Below are positions 14,827 through 24,691 of a DNA stretch of 37,054 bases, in pieces. The notes under the pieces were generated by a model. That model worked only from the letters and a program-made list of their open reading frames with translations. It searched no databases and was not told the DNA's origin. Both the position numbers and the translations under genes were made by a program. The stretch comes from an uncultured Bacteroidaceae bacterium (GTDB taxonomy: Bacteria; Bacteroidota; Bacteroidia; Bacteroidales; Bacteroidaceae): positions 1 through 37,054 of the forward strand of contig CAJONZ010000104.1 of the NCBI GenBank assembly GCA_905236065.1, given 5' to 3'. How positions within the stretch are numbered: position 1 is the first letter of the stretch; each line of letters begins with the position of its first letter.

Positions 14827-16710
14827 TCATTTGCCTCCATGGAAGACAACCGCCTGTCGGGCTCCCACGCTGATGGTGCCTCCCCGATGGGTGGAAAGCC
14901 CACACGGATTTACCTTCCCGTTCTTGCAAACGACGGTGTAACGTCCTGAAGGAATGGTCACCTTCCGGGCCCGAGGGTTGGGATTCAGGATGACATAGAT
15001 AATCGGCCACGTGTCACCCACGGCCTCACCATCCAGGCGGAAAGCCACCACGTTGGCAGGGGCGGAGATGAAATGAAGATGATGGCGAACCCAATCTGCG
15101 TTGCCCATGCGAAATGCCTTGTGCTCCATGCGCAGTTGAATCAGGCCCCGGTAATACAGGAAAAGCTCTGGGTAGCGCTGCAGGTTTTCCCAGTTGATTT
15201 GGTTCACTGCGTCGGGTGACCGATAAGCATTGCGCACCCGCTTCTTGTCCCGAAACACTTCCTCGCCGGCATAAAGGAACGGGATGCCCTGCCCCAGCAG
15301 GACAGGCGTCTGCGCCAATTGGTCGAGCCTGACGAGGGTCTCTGCTGGAGTATTGGGGAACGAAATACGCAGACGGTCGGCCAGGCACAAGTCGTCGTGG
15401 CAACTGACGTATGACACGTACTGCGAAGGTTGTTCCGCCCACGGCTCTTGGCAGTAATTTACCGCCGACATGTTGATTTGCGGATGGCTGATGCCTCCGA
15501 CAATACCAAACTTCACGGTCTCCGCATAGCCCGGACGTCCCGCCAACCACGCCGATGCCCGGTCGTCGGAGAAATCGCCACGAATGGCATCGCGCATATC
15601 GTTCCCGAAGGCACTGATGCCAGGCATCTGACGGACAGCCTGTTTCGTGGCAAGCAGATGATAGTCCAGCGCACAGTCGCCCGCACTCCAGCCTTCGCCA
15701 TACATCGTGATGCTTGGGTCGATGCCGTCCAGTGCTTTTCGGATAGCTTTCATGGTCTCCACGTCGTGGACACCCATCAAGTCGAAGCGGAAACCGTCAA
15801 CGTGATACTCCTTCACCCAATAGCACACGCTTTCAATCATATATTGCCGCATCAGCGGACGCTCACTCGCCGTCTCATTCCCACAGCCCGAGCCGTTGCT
15901 AAGCTGCTCTGTACCAGGCGTCTTACGGAAATAATAATCAGGATAGGTGCGTTGGAAGTTACTGTCCTCCGTGTCCGCACAATGGTTATAGACAACGTCC
16001 ATAATCACCCGAATGCCTGCCGTGTGCAGGGCCATGACCATCTGCTTGAACTCCCTGATTCGCACTTCCGGGCGACAGGCATCCGTACTGTACGAACCTT
16101 CAGGCACATTGTAGTTCTGTGGGTCGTAGCCCCAATTGTATTGCGCCCATTCGGAGTGCGCCTCATCGATCGAGGAAAAGTCAAACACGGGCTGTAGCTG
16201 CACGGCGTTGATGCCCAGCGATTTCAGGTAGAAAATGGCTCCAGGCTCCGTCAATGCAAGATATTTGCCTTTGTGCAGGGAATGCCCAGAAGGATGAACC
16301 GAGAAATCCCTCAAATGCAGTTCATAGACCACCAAGTCGCACGGATTTTCAACCGACGGACGTACATCCTGCTCCCAGCCCGGCGGACAGGTCTGCTTCA
16401 GGTCAATGATGGCTGCCCGCAGTCCGTTGACCCCCACCGCCTTGGCAAACGTGCCGGGACACTCGCCCATGCCCCGTCCCTCTGCACCCTTCGGAAACAC
16501 TTCGAACGTGTAGAACCGCCCCAGCATGTCACCACTGACATAGCTCGTCCAACGTTCATGGTCGATCCTGAAAAGCGAAAGGGTGTGCAGCGGGTGTTCC
16601 GCCGTCGCCGAGGCATAGATGCGTACAAGTACCCCGCCGGCATCGTCGGGGGCATTCAACGTGAAAACAGTCTGCTGCGGACTGTACTCCATTTCATTGA
16701 AACGGGGCAT
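14827..16710 (-). CDS. pulA: Type I pullulanase (GH13, glycogen/starch debranching)
   Basis: About 627 residues. It cleaves alpha-1,6 branches in glycogen or imported starch fragments. There is no signal peptide, so it acts in the cytoplasm. An N-terminal CBM48-like beta domain (1-110) leads into the GH13 barrel. The type I pullulanase signature YNWGYDPQNYNVPEG is present. The catalytic residues are visible: nucleophile Asp in DGFRFDLMG, acid/base Glu in MYGEGWSAG and transition-state Asp in YVSCHDDLCLADRL. Metal and substrate residues follow the family (MDVVYNHC). The first possible start is a TTG at 16719 (MFPM); I prefer the ATG nine bases later. The SDR gene terminator ends just upstream, so it has its own, unclear promoter. 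Confidence 0.92.
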   Translation of the reverse strand: MPRFNEMEYSPQQTVFTLNAPDDAGGVLVRIYASATAEHPLHTLSLFRIDHERWTSYVSGDMLGRFYTFEVFPKGAEGRGMGECPGTFAKAVGVNGLRAAIIDLKQTCPPGWEQDVRPSVENPCDLVVYELHLRDFSVHPSGHSLHKGKYLALTEPGAIFYLKSLGINAVQLQPVFDFSSIDEAHSEWAQYNWGYDPQNYNVPEGSYSTDACRPEVRIREFKQMVMALHTAGIRVIMDVVYNHCADTEDSNFQRTYPDYYFRKTPGTEQLSNGSGCGNETASERPLMRQYMIESVCYWVKEYHVDGFRFDLMGVHDVETMKAIRKALDGIDPSITMYGEGWSAGDCALDYHLLATKQAVRQMPGISAFGNDMRDAIRGDFSDDRASAWLAGRPGYAETVKFGIVGGISHPQINMSAVNYCQEPWAEQPSQYVSYVSCHDDLCLADRLRISFPNTPAETLVRLDQLAQTPVLLGQGIPFLYAGEEVFRDKKRVRNAYRSPDAVNQINWENLQRYPELFLYYRGLIQLRMEHKAFRMGNADWVRHHLHFISAPANVVAFRLDGEAVGDTWPIIYVILNPNPRARKVTIPSGRYTVVCKNGKVNPCGLSTHRGGTISVGARQAVVFHGGK

Positions 16711-16738
16711 CGGGAACAAAAGGTTTCGGTGAAAAACT

Positions 16739-16767
16739 AAAAAAGGAACGTGAGTTCACACGTTCCT
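16739..16767 (-). terminator. Terminator after the SDR oxidoreductase gene
   Basis: On the minus strand AGGAACGTG and CACGTTCCT form a 9-bp stem around a 6-base loop, running into six T. It lies 30 bases after the SDR gene stop and just before the pullulanase start. Confidence 0.88.
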
Positions 16768-16796
16768 CATGTCTAATCCTGTTTCGCAAAGCGATG

Positions 16797-17603
16797 TTAC
16801 TTAGGCTGTTTGCCAATGTAGGCGAGAATACCGCCATCGACATAGAGCACATGGCCGTTCACGGCGTCGCTGGCCTTCGATGCCAGGAACACGGCTGGGC
16901 CACCCAGTTCCGACGGGTCGAGCCAACGTCCGGCAGGAGTTTTTGCGCAGATGAACGAATCGAACGGATGGCGGCTGCCGTCAGGCTGACGCTCACGAAG
17001 CGGAGCTGTCTGCGGTGTGGCAATGTAGCCCGGGCCGATGCCGTTACACTGGATGTTATACTCGCCATACTCCGAACAGATGTTGCGGGTCAGCATCTTC
17101 AGACCGCCCTTTGCAGCGGCGTAGGCGCTGACAGTCTCACGACCCAACTCTGACATCATTGAGCAGATATTGATAATCTTGCCTTCCTTGCGCTCCATCA
17201 TTTCCGGCAACACGGCTGCGGCACAGATGTAAGGTGCAACCAGGTCAATGTCAATCACCTGCTGGAACTCTGCACGCTTCATTTCGTGCATCGGAATACG
17301 CTTAATGATGCCGGCATTGTTCACAAGGATGTCAATCTGGCCAACCTCCTCATGAATCTTCTCCACCAGTGCCTTCACGCCCACCTCGTCGGTCACGTCG
17401 CAGACATAGCCCTTCACGTTCGTGATGCCGGCCTCCTTATAGTTGTCAAGACCGCGCTGCAAGGCAGCCTCGTTGATGTCGTTGAAGATGATGTTCTTCG
17501 CACCAGCCTGTACAAAAGCCTTGGCAATGTTGAAACCAATACCGTAAGACGCACCGGTAATCCAAGCGTTCTTACCTTCCAAAGAAAAATTAGATAAGTC
17601 CAT
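16797..17603 (-). CDS. Short-chain dehydrogenase/reductase, gluconate 5-dehydrogenase type
   Basis: A 268-residue Rossmann-fold NAD(P) oxidoreductase. The cofactor loop TGASYGIG is near residue 17, DV(C)DVT and NNAG motifs follow, and the catalytic Ser and Tyr-Lys pair are in ICSMMS and AYAAAKGG. The C-terminal stretch (GRWLDPSELGGPAVFLASKA, HVLYVDGG) is typical of the KduD/gluconate 5-dehydrogenase branch, which interconverts keto-sugar acids in uronate catabolism. A 15-residue segment (PLRERQPDGSRHPFD) after PGYIATPQ is also typical of that branch in this phylum. The usual partner kduI is not beside it, so substrate assignment is tentative. A TAACTTTG promoter box and a terminator make it monocistronic. 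Confidence 0.85.
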   Translation of the reverse strand: MDLSNFSLEGKNAWITGASYGIGFNIAKAFVQAGAKNIIFNDINEAALQRGLDNYKEAGITNVKGYVCDVTDEVGVKALVEKIHEEVGQIDILVNNAGIIKRIPMHEMKRAEFQQVIDIDLVAPYICAAAVLPEMMERKEGKIINICSMMSELGRETVSAYAAAKGGLKMLTRNICSEYGEYNIQCNGIGPGYIATPQTAPLRERQPDGSRHPFDSFICAKTPAGRWLDPSELGGPAVFLASKASDAVNGHVLYVDGGILAYIGKQPK

Positions 17604-17644
17604 AATGCTGATTTGTTTAAGGTTTAAAAAATCATAGTCTGCCG

Positions 17645-17652
17645 CAAAGTTA
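17645..17652 (-). promoter_or_regulatory. -7 promoter box for the SDR gene
   Basis: TAACTTTG on the minus strand. A TTTG lies upstream at a 16-base spacing, shorter than the usual 19-21, so the -33 element is uncertain. Confidence 0.5.
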
Positions 17653-17789
17653 CGGAAAAAGCTTGTAACAAAGAAGTTATTTGGAAAGATTATTTTCCAA
17701 GTAGGGAATTTGGGCTAAAATAAAAGCAAGCAGGGAGGGGAATGAAGCAATCCGCCAAGGCATCGCAGTGGATGTCAATAAAAGAACTA

Positions 17790-18863
17790 TCAGGGTTGAG
17801 TGGGGGCGGGTTTTTGTTTCCATCGGCCACTGAGCCATGGGATGCGCTCGATATGGGGGACGAGCCAAGTGCAGATGCTGAAGATGATGAGGAGCAGGAG
17901 GATGGCGAAGTCCCAGTGGCCTCGGATGCCGTGGCCGAAGGATAGATGGGTGAGGCGGTAGAGGTGGATAAGGGGGTAGTGGAGGACGAAGAAGACCATG
18001 GAGTGCTCGCCGATGAAGTTGATGACGGGGATGCGTCGCTGGGGCAAAGAGAGGAGCAGGCCAGAGAAGCCGACGAGGGCGCAGACGGTGTTAATGCCAG
18101 CTCCCCAGGGACGTTGCACCCATTTGTTGAGGCTCATGTCGTATTCGCCGTGGTACATGCGGTTGCCGACGAGGAAGAGAAGGATGAGTAACAGGGAGAA
18201 AGCGGTGAGCCAGCGGTGTGTGAGGCGCAGGGGGCCGATGTGGGCGGTGCCCCTCTCGACGCTGCCTTGCAGCATCCGCCACCAACGGCCCAGCTGAAAG
18301 AAGAAGACACCCATGAAGACGTTGTTGAGGGAAAGCCAGAGAGGGTTTCCCTGGGTGTAGAGCCAGTAACTGAGGGCGGGGAAGGTGAGCGAAAGGAGGC
18401 CGAGCAAGCGTTGAAGCCGGAGTCGGTTGGCGAGGCCGAAGAGGATGTAAGCGGTAAAGAAAGAAAAGAGGAACCAGCAGGGCGGGTTGCCCCAGAAGTG
18501 GCTGACCTGGTAGATGTGTTCCCAGTGAAGGCGGTCGAGGCTGGGGTGGAGGCGGGGCACGAAGCAGAGGAAGGAGAAGAAGATGGCGGAGCCGATGGCC
18601 CCCCAGGCGAGGTAGGGGATGAGGAGCCGTTTCACGCGGTCGGTGAAGTAAAGGCGGAGGTCGCCGACGATTCCTTTGTTGAAGTAGCCTGCCTTGAAGA
18701 AGAAGAAGGACATGAAGAAGAAGCTCCAGGCCATGAGTTTACCAAACCAGAATTCCCCACGCAGGCCGCAGGTGCTGACTACGTGGAGGAGTATCATGCG
18801 GAGGATGCAGAGTCCGCATAGGAAGTCGAAGGCGTGGTTTCTTTTCAATGCACAATTCTTCAT
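17790..18863 (-). CDS. Acyltransferase 3 family membrane protein
   Basis: About 357 residues with roughly ten hydrophobic segments, of the acyltransferase-3 (OafA/NodX-like) family. Members move acyl groups onto sugars of surface polysaccharides or other exported molecules. The family opening is visible: a basic/aromatic start, FDFLCGLCILRMILLHVV with the conserved His, then FMSFFFFKAGYF and later DRVKRLLIPYLAW, the usual Arg-containing loop. The C-terminal INFIGEHSMVFFVLHYPLI is also typical. The frame is open to 18929, but a TACCTTTG promoter box at 18884-18891 means translation must start after it, at MKNCALKRN (18863). It is divergent from dxs. The acceptor cannot be predicted. Confidence 0.82.
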   Translation of the reverse strand: MKNCALKRNHAFDFLCGLCILRMILLHVVSTCGLRGEFWFGKLMAWSFFFMSFFFFKAGYFNKGIVGDLRLYFTDRVKRLLIPYLAWGAIGSAIFFSFLCFVPRLHPSLDRLHWEHIYQVSHFWGNPPCWFLFSFFTAYILFGLANRLRLQRLLGLLSLTFPALSYWLYTQGNPLWLSLNNVFMGVFFFQLGRWWRMLQGSVERGTAHIGPLRLTHRWLTAFSLLLILLFLVGNRMYHGEYDMSLNKWVQRPWGAGINTVCALVGFSGLLLSLPQRRIPVINFIGEHSMVFFVLHYPLIHLYRLTHLSFGHGIRGHWDFAILLLLIIFSICTWLVPHIERIPWLSGRWKQKPAPTQP

Positions 18864-18883
18864 GCATAATGCATAATTGAGAG

Positions 18884-18891
18884 CAAAGGTA
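18884..18891 (-). promoter_or_regulatory. -7 promoter box for the acyltransferase gene
   Basis: TACCTTTG on the minus strand, 20 bases before the chosen ATG. No clear -33 TTTG is present. The bases between (18856-18880) are a run of ATTATGCAT-like units. Confidence 0.5.
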
Positions 18892-18943
18892 AGGATATTT
18901 GCCGTTTCCCTTTTACCGTTTGGGCACATTTTTTACATTTCCC

Positions 18944-18974
18944 TTTTCCCTTTTCCTTTTTTTCCGTAATTTTG
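18944..18974 (+). promoter_or_regulatory. Promoter for dxs
   Basis: The -7 box TAATTTTG is at 18967-18974, with a TTTT at the -33 position (18944-18947, 19-base spacer) inside a pyrimidine-rich tract. It excludes the in-frame ATG at 18972 as the dxs start. Confidence 0.6.
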
Positions 18975-19001
18975 CAGGTTCAAAGCTGTAAAAATATTGG
19001 A

Positions 19002-20939
19002 ATGGGAGACAGATTCGACTATAAATATTTATCGAAAATTGATTATCCAGCCGATTTGCGCAAGCTGACGGTGGAGGAGCTTCCACGGGTGTGCGAAGAG
19101 TTGCGCACAGACATTTTGGAGGAGCTTGCCGAGAATCCGGGGCACCTGGGCTCAAGCCTGGGTGTGGTGGAGCTGACGGTGGCTTTGCATTATGTGTTCG
19201 ACACGCCGTATGACCGCATTGTCTGGGACGTGGGTCATCAGGCATACGGGCATAAGATTCTGACGGGTCGCCGTGACCGTTTCTGCACCAACCGCAAGTT
19301 GCACGGGCTGAAACCCTTCCCCTTCCCTGCGGAGAGCGAGTACGACTCGTTCTGCTGTGGTCATGCCAGCAATTCCGTCTCGGCGGCATTGGGCATGGCA
19401 GTGGCGGCTAGGCTGAACAAGGAAAAGCGGAAGGTGGTGGCGGTGATTGGCGACGGTGCCATGAGCGGCGGACTGGCCTTTGAGGGCATCAACAATGCGG
19501 CTGTGATACCGAACGACATGCTCATCATCCTGAACGATAACAAGATGTCGATTGACCGCAGTGTGGGTGGTATGCGTAAGTACTTGCTGCAACTGACGAC
19601 GAATTCGACGTATAACGATATCCGATACAAAATTTCCCAGAAGCTGACGAACTGGGGCATCCTGAACGAGAGCCGCCGGAAGGGACTGATTCGCTTCAAC
19701 AACAGTGTGAAGTCGGTGTTGACCCGTCAGCAGAATATGTTTGAGGGCATGGACATCCGCTACTTCGGCCCGACGGACGGCCACGACGTGGTGGAGCTGG
19801 TGCGCATTCTACGCATCATCAAGGGGATGAAAGGGCCGAAGATTCTGCACATCCTGACCCGGAAGGGCAAGGGCTATGCGCCGGCGGAGAAAAATGCCAC
19901 GGTGTGGCACGCCCCGGGGAAGTTCGACTTCGATTCGGGCGAGCGGTTGCAAAAGTCGAGCGACGAGCCGCAGCCTCCGAAGTTCCAGGATGTGTTTGGT
20001 GAGACCCTGTTGGAGCTGGCAAAACAGAATCCGAAGATTGTAGGCGTGACGCCTGCCATGCCGACGGGATGCTCGATGAACATCATGATGAAAGCCATGC
20101 CGGAGCGGACGTTCGACGTGGGCATTGCCGAGGGACATGCGGTGACGTTTTCGGGTGGCATGGCGAAGGACGGTCTGCTGCCGTTCTGCAATATCTACTC
20201 AAGCTTCATGCAGCGAGCCTACGACAACATTATCCACGATGCGGCCATTATGAAGCTGAACTTGGTGCTGTGTTTGGATCGTGCGGGCATCGTCGGTGAG
20301 GATGGGCCGACGCACCATGGTGCGTTTGACCTGGCTTTCTTGCGTCCGATTCCGAACCTGACAATTTGTTCGCCGCTGAACGAGGCAGAATTGCGCTGCA
20401 TGATGTTTACGGCCCAGTTGCCAGACATGGGTACGTTTGTGATTCGCTATCCCCGTGGTTGCGGGTCGTTGGTGGATTGGCGCTGCCAACTGGAAAGTCT
20501 GCCTGTGGGCAAGGGACGGTGGTTGCGGCGAAGTCCGGCCACGGAAGCGGTGACCCGGCAGGAAGGTGTTTGTATCCTCACGCTGGGACCGATAGGCATG
20601 GAAGCGGCACAGGCGATAGAATTGGCGGAGGAAAGGATTGGAAGGTCGTTGCCGGTGGCTCATGCCGACATGCGTTTCCTGAAACCCCTCGACGAGGCGT
20701 TGCTGCATGAGGTGGGCAAGGGCTTCAAGCGTGTTATCACAGTGGAGGACGGCGTGGTGAGCGGCGGACTGGGTTCTGCCGTGTTGGAGTTTTTGGCCGA
20801 TAACGGATATAGGGACATCGAAGTGAAACGCATTGGCATACCCGACCAGTTCGTGGAACATGGAAAGGTGCGTGAGCTTTACAAAATCTGTGGTATGGAT
20901 GCGGAAAGCATTTGTCAATGCATAATTCATAATTCATAA
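19002..20939 (+). CDS. dxs: 1-deoxy-D-xylulose-5-phosphate synthase
   Basis: About 645 residues. It condenses pyruvate and glyceraldehyde 3-phosphate to DXP, the first step of the MEP isoprenoid pathway and a source for thiamine and pyridoxal. The thiamine diphosphate motif is [17 protein letters not shown], and the early [19 protein letters not shown] stretch is intact. The central pyrimidine-binding domain ([18 protein letters not shown]) and the C-terminal domain ([15 protein letters not shown]) are complete. The start is [10 protein letters not shown]; an upstream in-frame Met lies inside the promoter. The last codons (CQCIIHNS) are read from an AT-rich repeat (ATAATTCATAATTCATAA), so the extreme C-terminus looks added. 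trkA follows after 22 bases. Confidence 0.95.
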   Translation: MGDRFDYKYLSKIDYPADLRKLTVEELPRVCEELRTDILEELAENPGHLGSSLGVVELTVALHYVFDTPYDRIVWDVGHQAYGHKILTGRRDRFCTNRKLHGLKPFPFPAESEYDSFCCGHASNSVSAALGMAVAARLNKEKRKVVAVIGDGAMSGGLAFEGINNAAVIPNDMLIILNDNKMSIDRSVGGMRKYLLQLTTNSTYNDIRYKISQKLTNWGILNESRRKGLIRFNNSVKSVLTRQQNMFEGMDIRYFGPTDGHDVVELVRILRIIKGMKGPKILHILTRKGKGYAPAEKNATVWHAPGKFDFDSGERLQKSSDEPQPPKFQDVFGETLLELAKQNPKIVGVTPAMPTGCSMNIMMKAMPERTFDVGIAEGHAVTFSGGMAKDGLLPFCNIYSSFMQRAYDNIIHDAAIMKLNLVLCLDRAGIVGEDGPTHHGAFDLAFLRPIPNLTICSPLNEAELRCMMFTAQLPDMGTFVIRYPRGCGSLVDWRCQLESLPVGKGRWLRRSPATEAVTRQEGVCILTLGPIGMEAAQAIELAEERIGRSLPVAHADMRFLKPLDEALLHEVGKGFKRVITVEDGVVSGGLGSAVLEFLADNGYRDIEVKRIGIPDQFVEHGKVRELYKICGMDAESICQCIIHNS

Positions 20940-20961
20940 AAGGGTTAATTCAGACAGGCTC

Positions 20962-22341
20962 ATGAAGATAATCATTGCTGGTGCAGGTGCGGTGGGAACA
21001 CACTTGGCCCGTTTGCTTTCGAAGGACAACATGGACGTGGTGCTGATGGACGAGGACGTAGAGCGTCTGAGCCATTTGAACACGTCGCTTGATATCATGA
21101 CGCTGCCCAAGGCACCCACCAGTATCAATGCGCTGCGGGATGCGGGCGTCAACAAGGCGGACTTGTTCATAGCCGTGACGCCGAACGAGAGCGAGAACCT
21201 GACCTGTGCCTCCCTGGCCAAACAGCTGGGCGCAAAGCGGACGGTGGCGCGGGTGGATAATTACGAGTACATGATGCCAGAGAACCAGCAACTGTTCAAG
21301 TCCATGGGCATCGAGTCACTGATTTACCCTGAACTGCTTGCTGCGCAGGACATCGCGGCCTCGTCGAAATATAGTTGGGTGCGGCAGCTTTGGGAGTTCA
21401 ACGGCGGCGACTTGGTGCTACTGAGTGTGAAGATGCACGATGCGTTCCCGATTTACGACAAGGAAATCAGGAACGAGGACAACCAGCTGGTGGGGCATAC
21501 GCTGAAGGAGATAGGCATGATGCATGGTCATGCGTTCCATGTGGTGGCCATCCGTAGGCAGGGCGAAACCGTGGTTCCGTATGGCGACGAGAAAATCTTA
21601 CCGCGTGATTTGGTCTTCTTCATGACGACTAGCGACGGTATCGAGCAAATCCGCCATCTGTCGGGCAAGGACAATTATCCGCAGGTGAAGCACGGTGTCA
21701 TCATCGGCGGCGGAAAGTTGTCGGTGCGCACGGACTGGCTGTTGCCGGACGACATGTCGATGAAGATTGTGGAGTCGAACATGGAGCGTTGCCAACAGTT
21801 AGGTGCGTTGACAAAGCCTCGCACACTGATTATCAACGGCGAGGGCTACGATATGGATTTGCTGGCAGATGAGGGCTTCGACCATCTGGAGGCTTTCATC
21901 GCCCTGACAAGTAATGACGAGGAAAACATCCTGGCCTGTGTAGCGGCTCGCCGAAGGGGCATCCGCAAGACAATCGCACAGGTGGAGAACCTGGGATATT
22001 TCGACATGGCGACGGACTTGGATGTGGGTACGTTGATTAACAAGAAGATGATTGCTGCCAGCCACATTTATCGGATGTTGCTGAAGAGCGATGTGGATAA
22101 CGTGAAGATGCTGACGGTGGCCGATGCCGACGTGGCGGAGTTTGTAGTGAAGCAGGGCTCGAAGGTGACGAAGCGGAAGGTGATGGAGCTTGGCATACCA
22201 CGCGGAGTGAACCTGGGCGGCATGGTGCGGGGCGGAAAGTCGATGCTGATTGGCGGTGCGACGCAATTGCAAGCGGGTGACAAGGTGGTGGTCTTTTGCA
22301 TTGGCAACACACTGCGGAAACTGGATAAATTTTTCAAATAG
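20962..22341 (+). CDS. trkA: Trk system potassium uptake regulatory subunit TrkA
   Basis: A 459-residue cytoplasmic subunit that gates the TrkH potassium channel. It contains two RCK units. Each has a nucleotide-binding Rossmann domain (the first opens with IIAGAGAVGTHLARLL and the second near residue 235 with VIIGGGKLSVRT) followed by a TrkA-C domain. The adenine-binding acidic end of strand 2 is seen in VVLMDED. Length matches the two-RCK form. Its partner trkH starts six bases after its stop, so translation is probably coupled. It forms one operon with dxs upstream. Confidence 0.93.
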   Translation: MKIIIAGAGAVGTHLARLLSKDNMDVVLMDEDVERLSHLNTSLDIMTLPKAPTSINALRDAGVNKADLFIAVTPNESENLTCASLAKQLGAKRTVARVDNYEYMMPENQQLFKSMGIESLIYPELLAAQDIAASSKYSWVRQLWEFNGGDLVLLSVKMHDAFPIYDKEIRNEDNQLVGHTLKEIGMMHGHAFHVVAIRRQGETVVPYGDEKILPRDLVFFMTTSDGIEQIRHLSGKDNYPQVKHGVIIGGGKLSVRTDWLLPDDMSMKIVESNMERCQQLGALTKPRTLIINGEGYDMDLLADEGFDHLEAFIALTSNDEENILACVAARRRGIRKTIAQVENLGYFDMATDLDVGTLINKKMIAASHIYRMLLKSDVDNVKMLTVADADVAEFVVKQGSKVTKRKVMELGIPRGVNLGGMVRGGKSMLIGGATQLQAGDKVVVFCIGNTLRKLDKFFK

Positions 22342-22347
22342 AAGGAC

Positions 22348-23829
22348 ATGATTAACTGGCGTCTCATCGTGAAAGTGATGGGTGCCCTGCTTTTCATTGA
22401 GGCGGGGCTGCTGTTTTTGTGCCAGGTGGTCTGTTGGATATACGGCGAGGGTGTGCAGGCTTTCACCCCACCGATTGTCTTGTCGGTCGTGCTGGGATGC
22501 ACGGGATTGTACCTGGGCCGACATGCGGGGCAAAGCATGGGCCGAAAGGATGGCTACATCATTGTCTCGATGGTGTGGGTGCTTTTTGCACTGATAGGCA
22601 TGTTGCCGTTCTTGTTTGAGGGAGCAGTGCCCGACGTTTCGAGTGCCTATTTTGAAACCATGTCGGGCTTTACCTCGACGGGAGCCACTATCATTGACGA
22701 TTTGGACTCGATGCCCCACGGACTGCTGTTCTGGCGGAGCCTGACGCAGTGGATAGGCGGCATCGGTATCATTTTCTTCACCATTGCCATCTTGCCGGCC
22801 TTTGGTGTGGGCGAGGTGAAGCTGTTTGCTGCTGAGAGTACGGGGCCGATGCACGACAAGGTGCATCCGCGCATTTCCGTGGCGGCCAAGTGGATTGGTT
22901 CGGTGTATGTGATGATTACGGTGCTTTGCATCCTGACGCTCTGGCTATGCGGCATGGGCTGGTTTGACGCAGTGAACTACTCACTGGGCACGACGGCCAC
23001 GGGCGGTTATGGTACGCACTCTGCCCTGCTGCACGATGTGTTCCATTCGCCGGCCATTGAGTATGCCATGACGTTCTTCATGTTCGTGTCGGGCGTGAAT
23101 TACACCTTAATATATTATACAATTCTAAAAGGACGTTTCCGTCAGTTCTTCCAGGATTCGGAGGCGCGTATGTTCCTGTTCATCGTAGGGGCTGCTACGT
23201 TGGTCTGTACCATTACGCTGACGGTCAATCATCCGTCGCACGACGTGGAGCTGGCTTTCCGTGAGAGTGCCTTCACGGTAGTGTCGTTGCAGACGACGAC
23301 GGGGTATGCCACTTGCGACTACACGCTCTGGCCGGTGCAGTTGATGCCCATCTTGCTGTTTGTCATGTTTGCGGGTGCCTGTTCGGGTAGCACCAGCGGC
23401 GGCTTCAAGTGTGTGCGCCTCAGCATCATTTACCGCATCCTGAAGAATGAGTTTACGCACATTCTGCATCCCCGGGCCATCTTGCCCGTGCGGCTGAACG
23501 GCCACGTGATGCAGCCCTCCATCGTGCAGACGCTGATAGGCTTCATCACGCTGTTTGTGGGTTCGCTGTTTGTGGGTGCGTTTATCTTGGCGCTTTTCGG
23601 TGTGGATCCTAACAATGTGCATCCGAACTTTGACTACTACGAGGCTTTCGGTATTGCCATGTCGAGCATCAGCAACGTGGGGCCGGGCATGGGATATTAC
23701 GGGCCAGTGCATTCATGGGCCATCCTCAACCCGTTTGCGAAGTGGATGTGTTCGTTCCTGATGCTGATAGGCCGTCTGGAGATTTTTCCTATCATGATTC
23801 TCTTTACAAGGAGTTTTTGGAAGAAATAG
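22348..23829 (+). CDS. trkH: Trk/Ktr-type potassium transporter membrane subunit TrkH
   Basis: A 493-residue inner-membrane protein that forms the potassium pathway regulated by TrkA. The four selectivity-filter loops are recognisable: GFTSTGATI near residue 110, GTTATGGYGTHS, QTTTGYATCDYTLW and ISNVGPGMGYYG. All keep the central Gly. About ten membrane segments are predicted, plus a basic loop (IIYRILKNEFTHILHPRAI) before the last pore unit, as in the family. The terminal basic residues (RSFWKK) are normal. It is last in dxs-trkA-trkH; pyrH follows after 53 bases without an obvious terminator. Confidence 0.93.
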   Translation: MINWRLIVKVMGALLFIEAGLLFLCQVVCWIYGEGVQAFTPPIVLSVVLGCTGLYLGRHAGQSMGRKDGYIIVSMVWVLFALIGMLPFLFEGAVPDVSSAYFETMSGFTSTGATIIDDLDSMPHGLLFWRSLTQWIGGIGIIFFTIAILPAFGVGEVKLFAAESTGPMHDKVHPRISVAAKWIGSVYVMITVLCILTLWLCGMGWFDAVNYSLGTTATGGYGTHSALLHDVFHSPAIEYAMTFFMFVSGVNYTLIYYTILKGRFRQFFQDSEARMFLFIVGAATLVCTITLTVNHPSHDVELAFRESAFTVVSLQTTTGYATCDYTLWPVQLMPILLFVMFAGACSGSTSGGFKCVRLSIIYRILKNEFTHILHPRAILPVRLNGHVMQPSIVQTLIGFITLFVGSLFVGAFILALFGVDPNNVHPNFDYYEAFGIAMSSISNVGPGMGYYGPVHSWAILNPFAKWMCSFLMLIGRLEIFPIMILFTRSFWKK

Positions 23830-23882
23830 AGCCATTTTCATCATTTAGTTATTTATTGTTTACTACTTAAAACATAAAAGTT

Positions 23883-24593
23883 ATGACAAAGTTTAAAAGA
23901 ATACTCCTCAAGCTTTCGGGTGAAAGTCTTGCGGGTGAACAGAAGCAGGGCATCAACGTGGAACGTCTGAACCAGTATGCCGCACAAATTAAGGAAATCG
24001 CGGCAATGGGTGTGCAGATTGGCATCGTCATTGGCGGTGGAAACATCTTTCGTGGCCTGAGCGGTGCGGGGAAAGGTTTCGACCGCGTGAAGGGCGACCA
24101 AATGGGCATGTGTGCCACTGTTATCAACTCATTGGCACTCAGTTCTGCCTTGGGAGCTATCGGACAGAAGAACCGTGTGCTTACGGCCATCCGTATGGAG
24201 CCTATCGGTGAGTTTTATACAAAATGGAAGGCAATTGAGGCGATGGAGCAAGGTGAGGTGGTCATCATGTCGGCAGGCACGGGCTCACCTTATTTCACGA
24301 CAGATACAGGCTCCAGCCTGCGCGGCATTGAGATTGAAGCCGACGTGATGCTGAAAGGCACCCGCGTGGATGGCATCTATACGGCTGACCCGGAGAAAGA
24401 CCCGACGGCCACGAAGTTCCACGACATTACCTACGCGGAGGTCATTGCCCGTGGACTGAAGGTTATGGACATCACAGCCACGGCGATGTGTATGCAGAAC
24501 GACCTGCCCATCTATGTGTTCAACATGGATGTGCCGGGCAACCTGAAAAAAGTTATCGAAGGGGAAGAGATTGGCACCTTGGTACATAATTAA
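23883..24593 (+). CDS. pyrH: UMP kinase
   Basis: A 236-residue amino-acid-kinase-fold enzyme that phosphorylates UMP to UDP with ATP, an essential step in pyrimidine nucleotide supply. Family motifs are all present: KRILLKLSGESLAGEQ (phosphate binding), GVQIGIVIGGGNIFRG, DQMGMCATVINSLAL, GTGSPYFTTDTGSSLR and KGTRVDGIYTADPEKDP. Length is typical. It could be expressed from trkH read-through or from a promoter I do not recognise in the 53-base gap. Confidence 0.96.
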   Translation: MTKFKRILLKLSGESLAGEQKQGINVERLNQYAAQIKEIAAMGVQIGIVIGGGNIFRGLSGAGKGFDRVKGDQMGMCATVINSLALSSALGAIGQKNRVLTAIRMEPIGEFYTKWKAIEAMEQGEVVIMSAGTGSPYFTTDTGSSLRGIEIEADVMLKGTRVDGIYTADPEKDPTATKFHDITYAEVIARGLKVMDITATAMCMQNDLPIYVFNMDVPGNLKKVIEGEEIGTLVHN

Positions 24594-24690
24594 GTTATGC
24601 GGTTATGTGGCTTATGTGCTTATGCAATAACCGCTGCGCATGGATCCCGAAGTGAGGCGACCGTAAAGCCATATAACCGAAAAAAGGAAA
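24594..24690 (+). repeat. Intergenic imperfect palindrome between pyrH and the PAP2 gene
   Basis: GGTTATGTGGCTT (about 24601-24613) can pair with AAGCCATATAACC (about 24667-24679) with one G-T pair. An inner alternative pairs GCGGTTAT with ATAACCGC. The region also has a TTATG rhythm (GGTTATG, CTTATG, CTTATG). No T run marks it as a terminator. Confidence 0.45.
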
Positions 24691-24691
24691 C

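Noticed and set aside
18864-18929. Longer acyltransferase reading frame starting at 18929
   Set aside because: The extension includes the TACCTTTG promoter box and adds residues not typical of the family.
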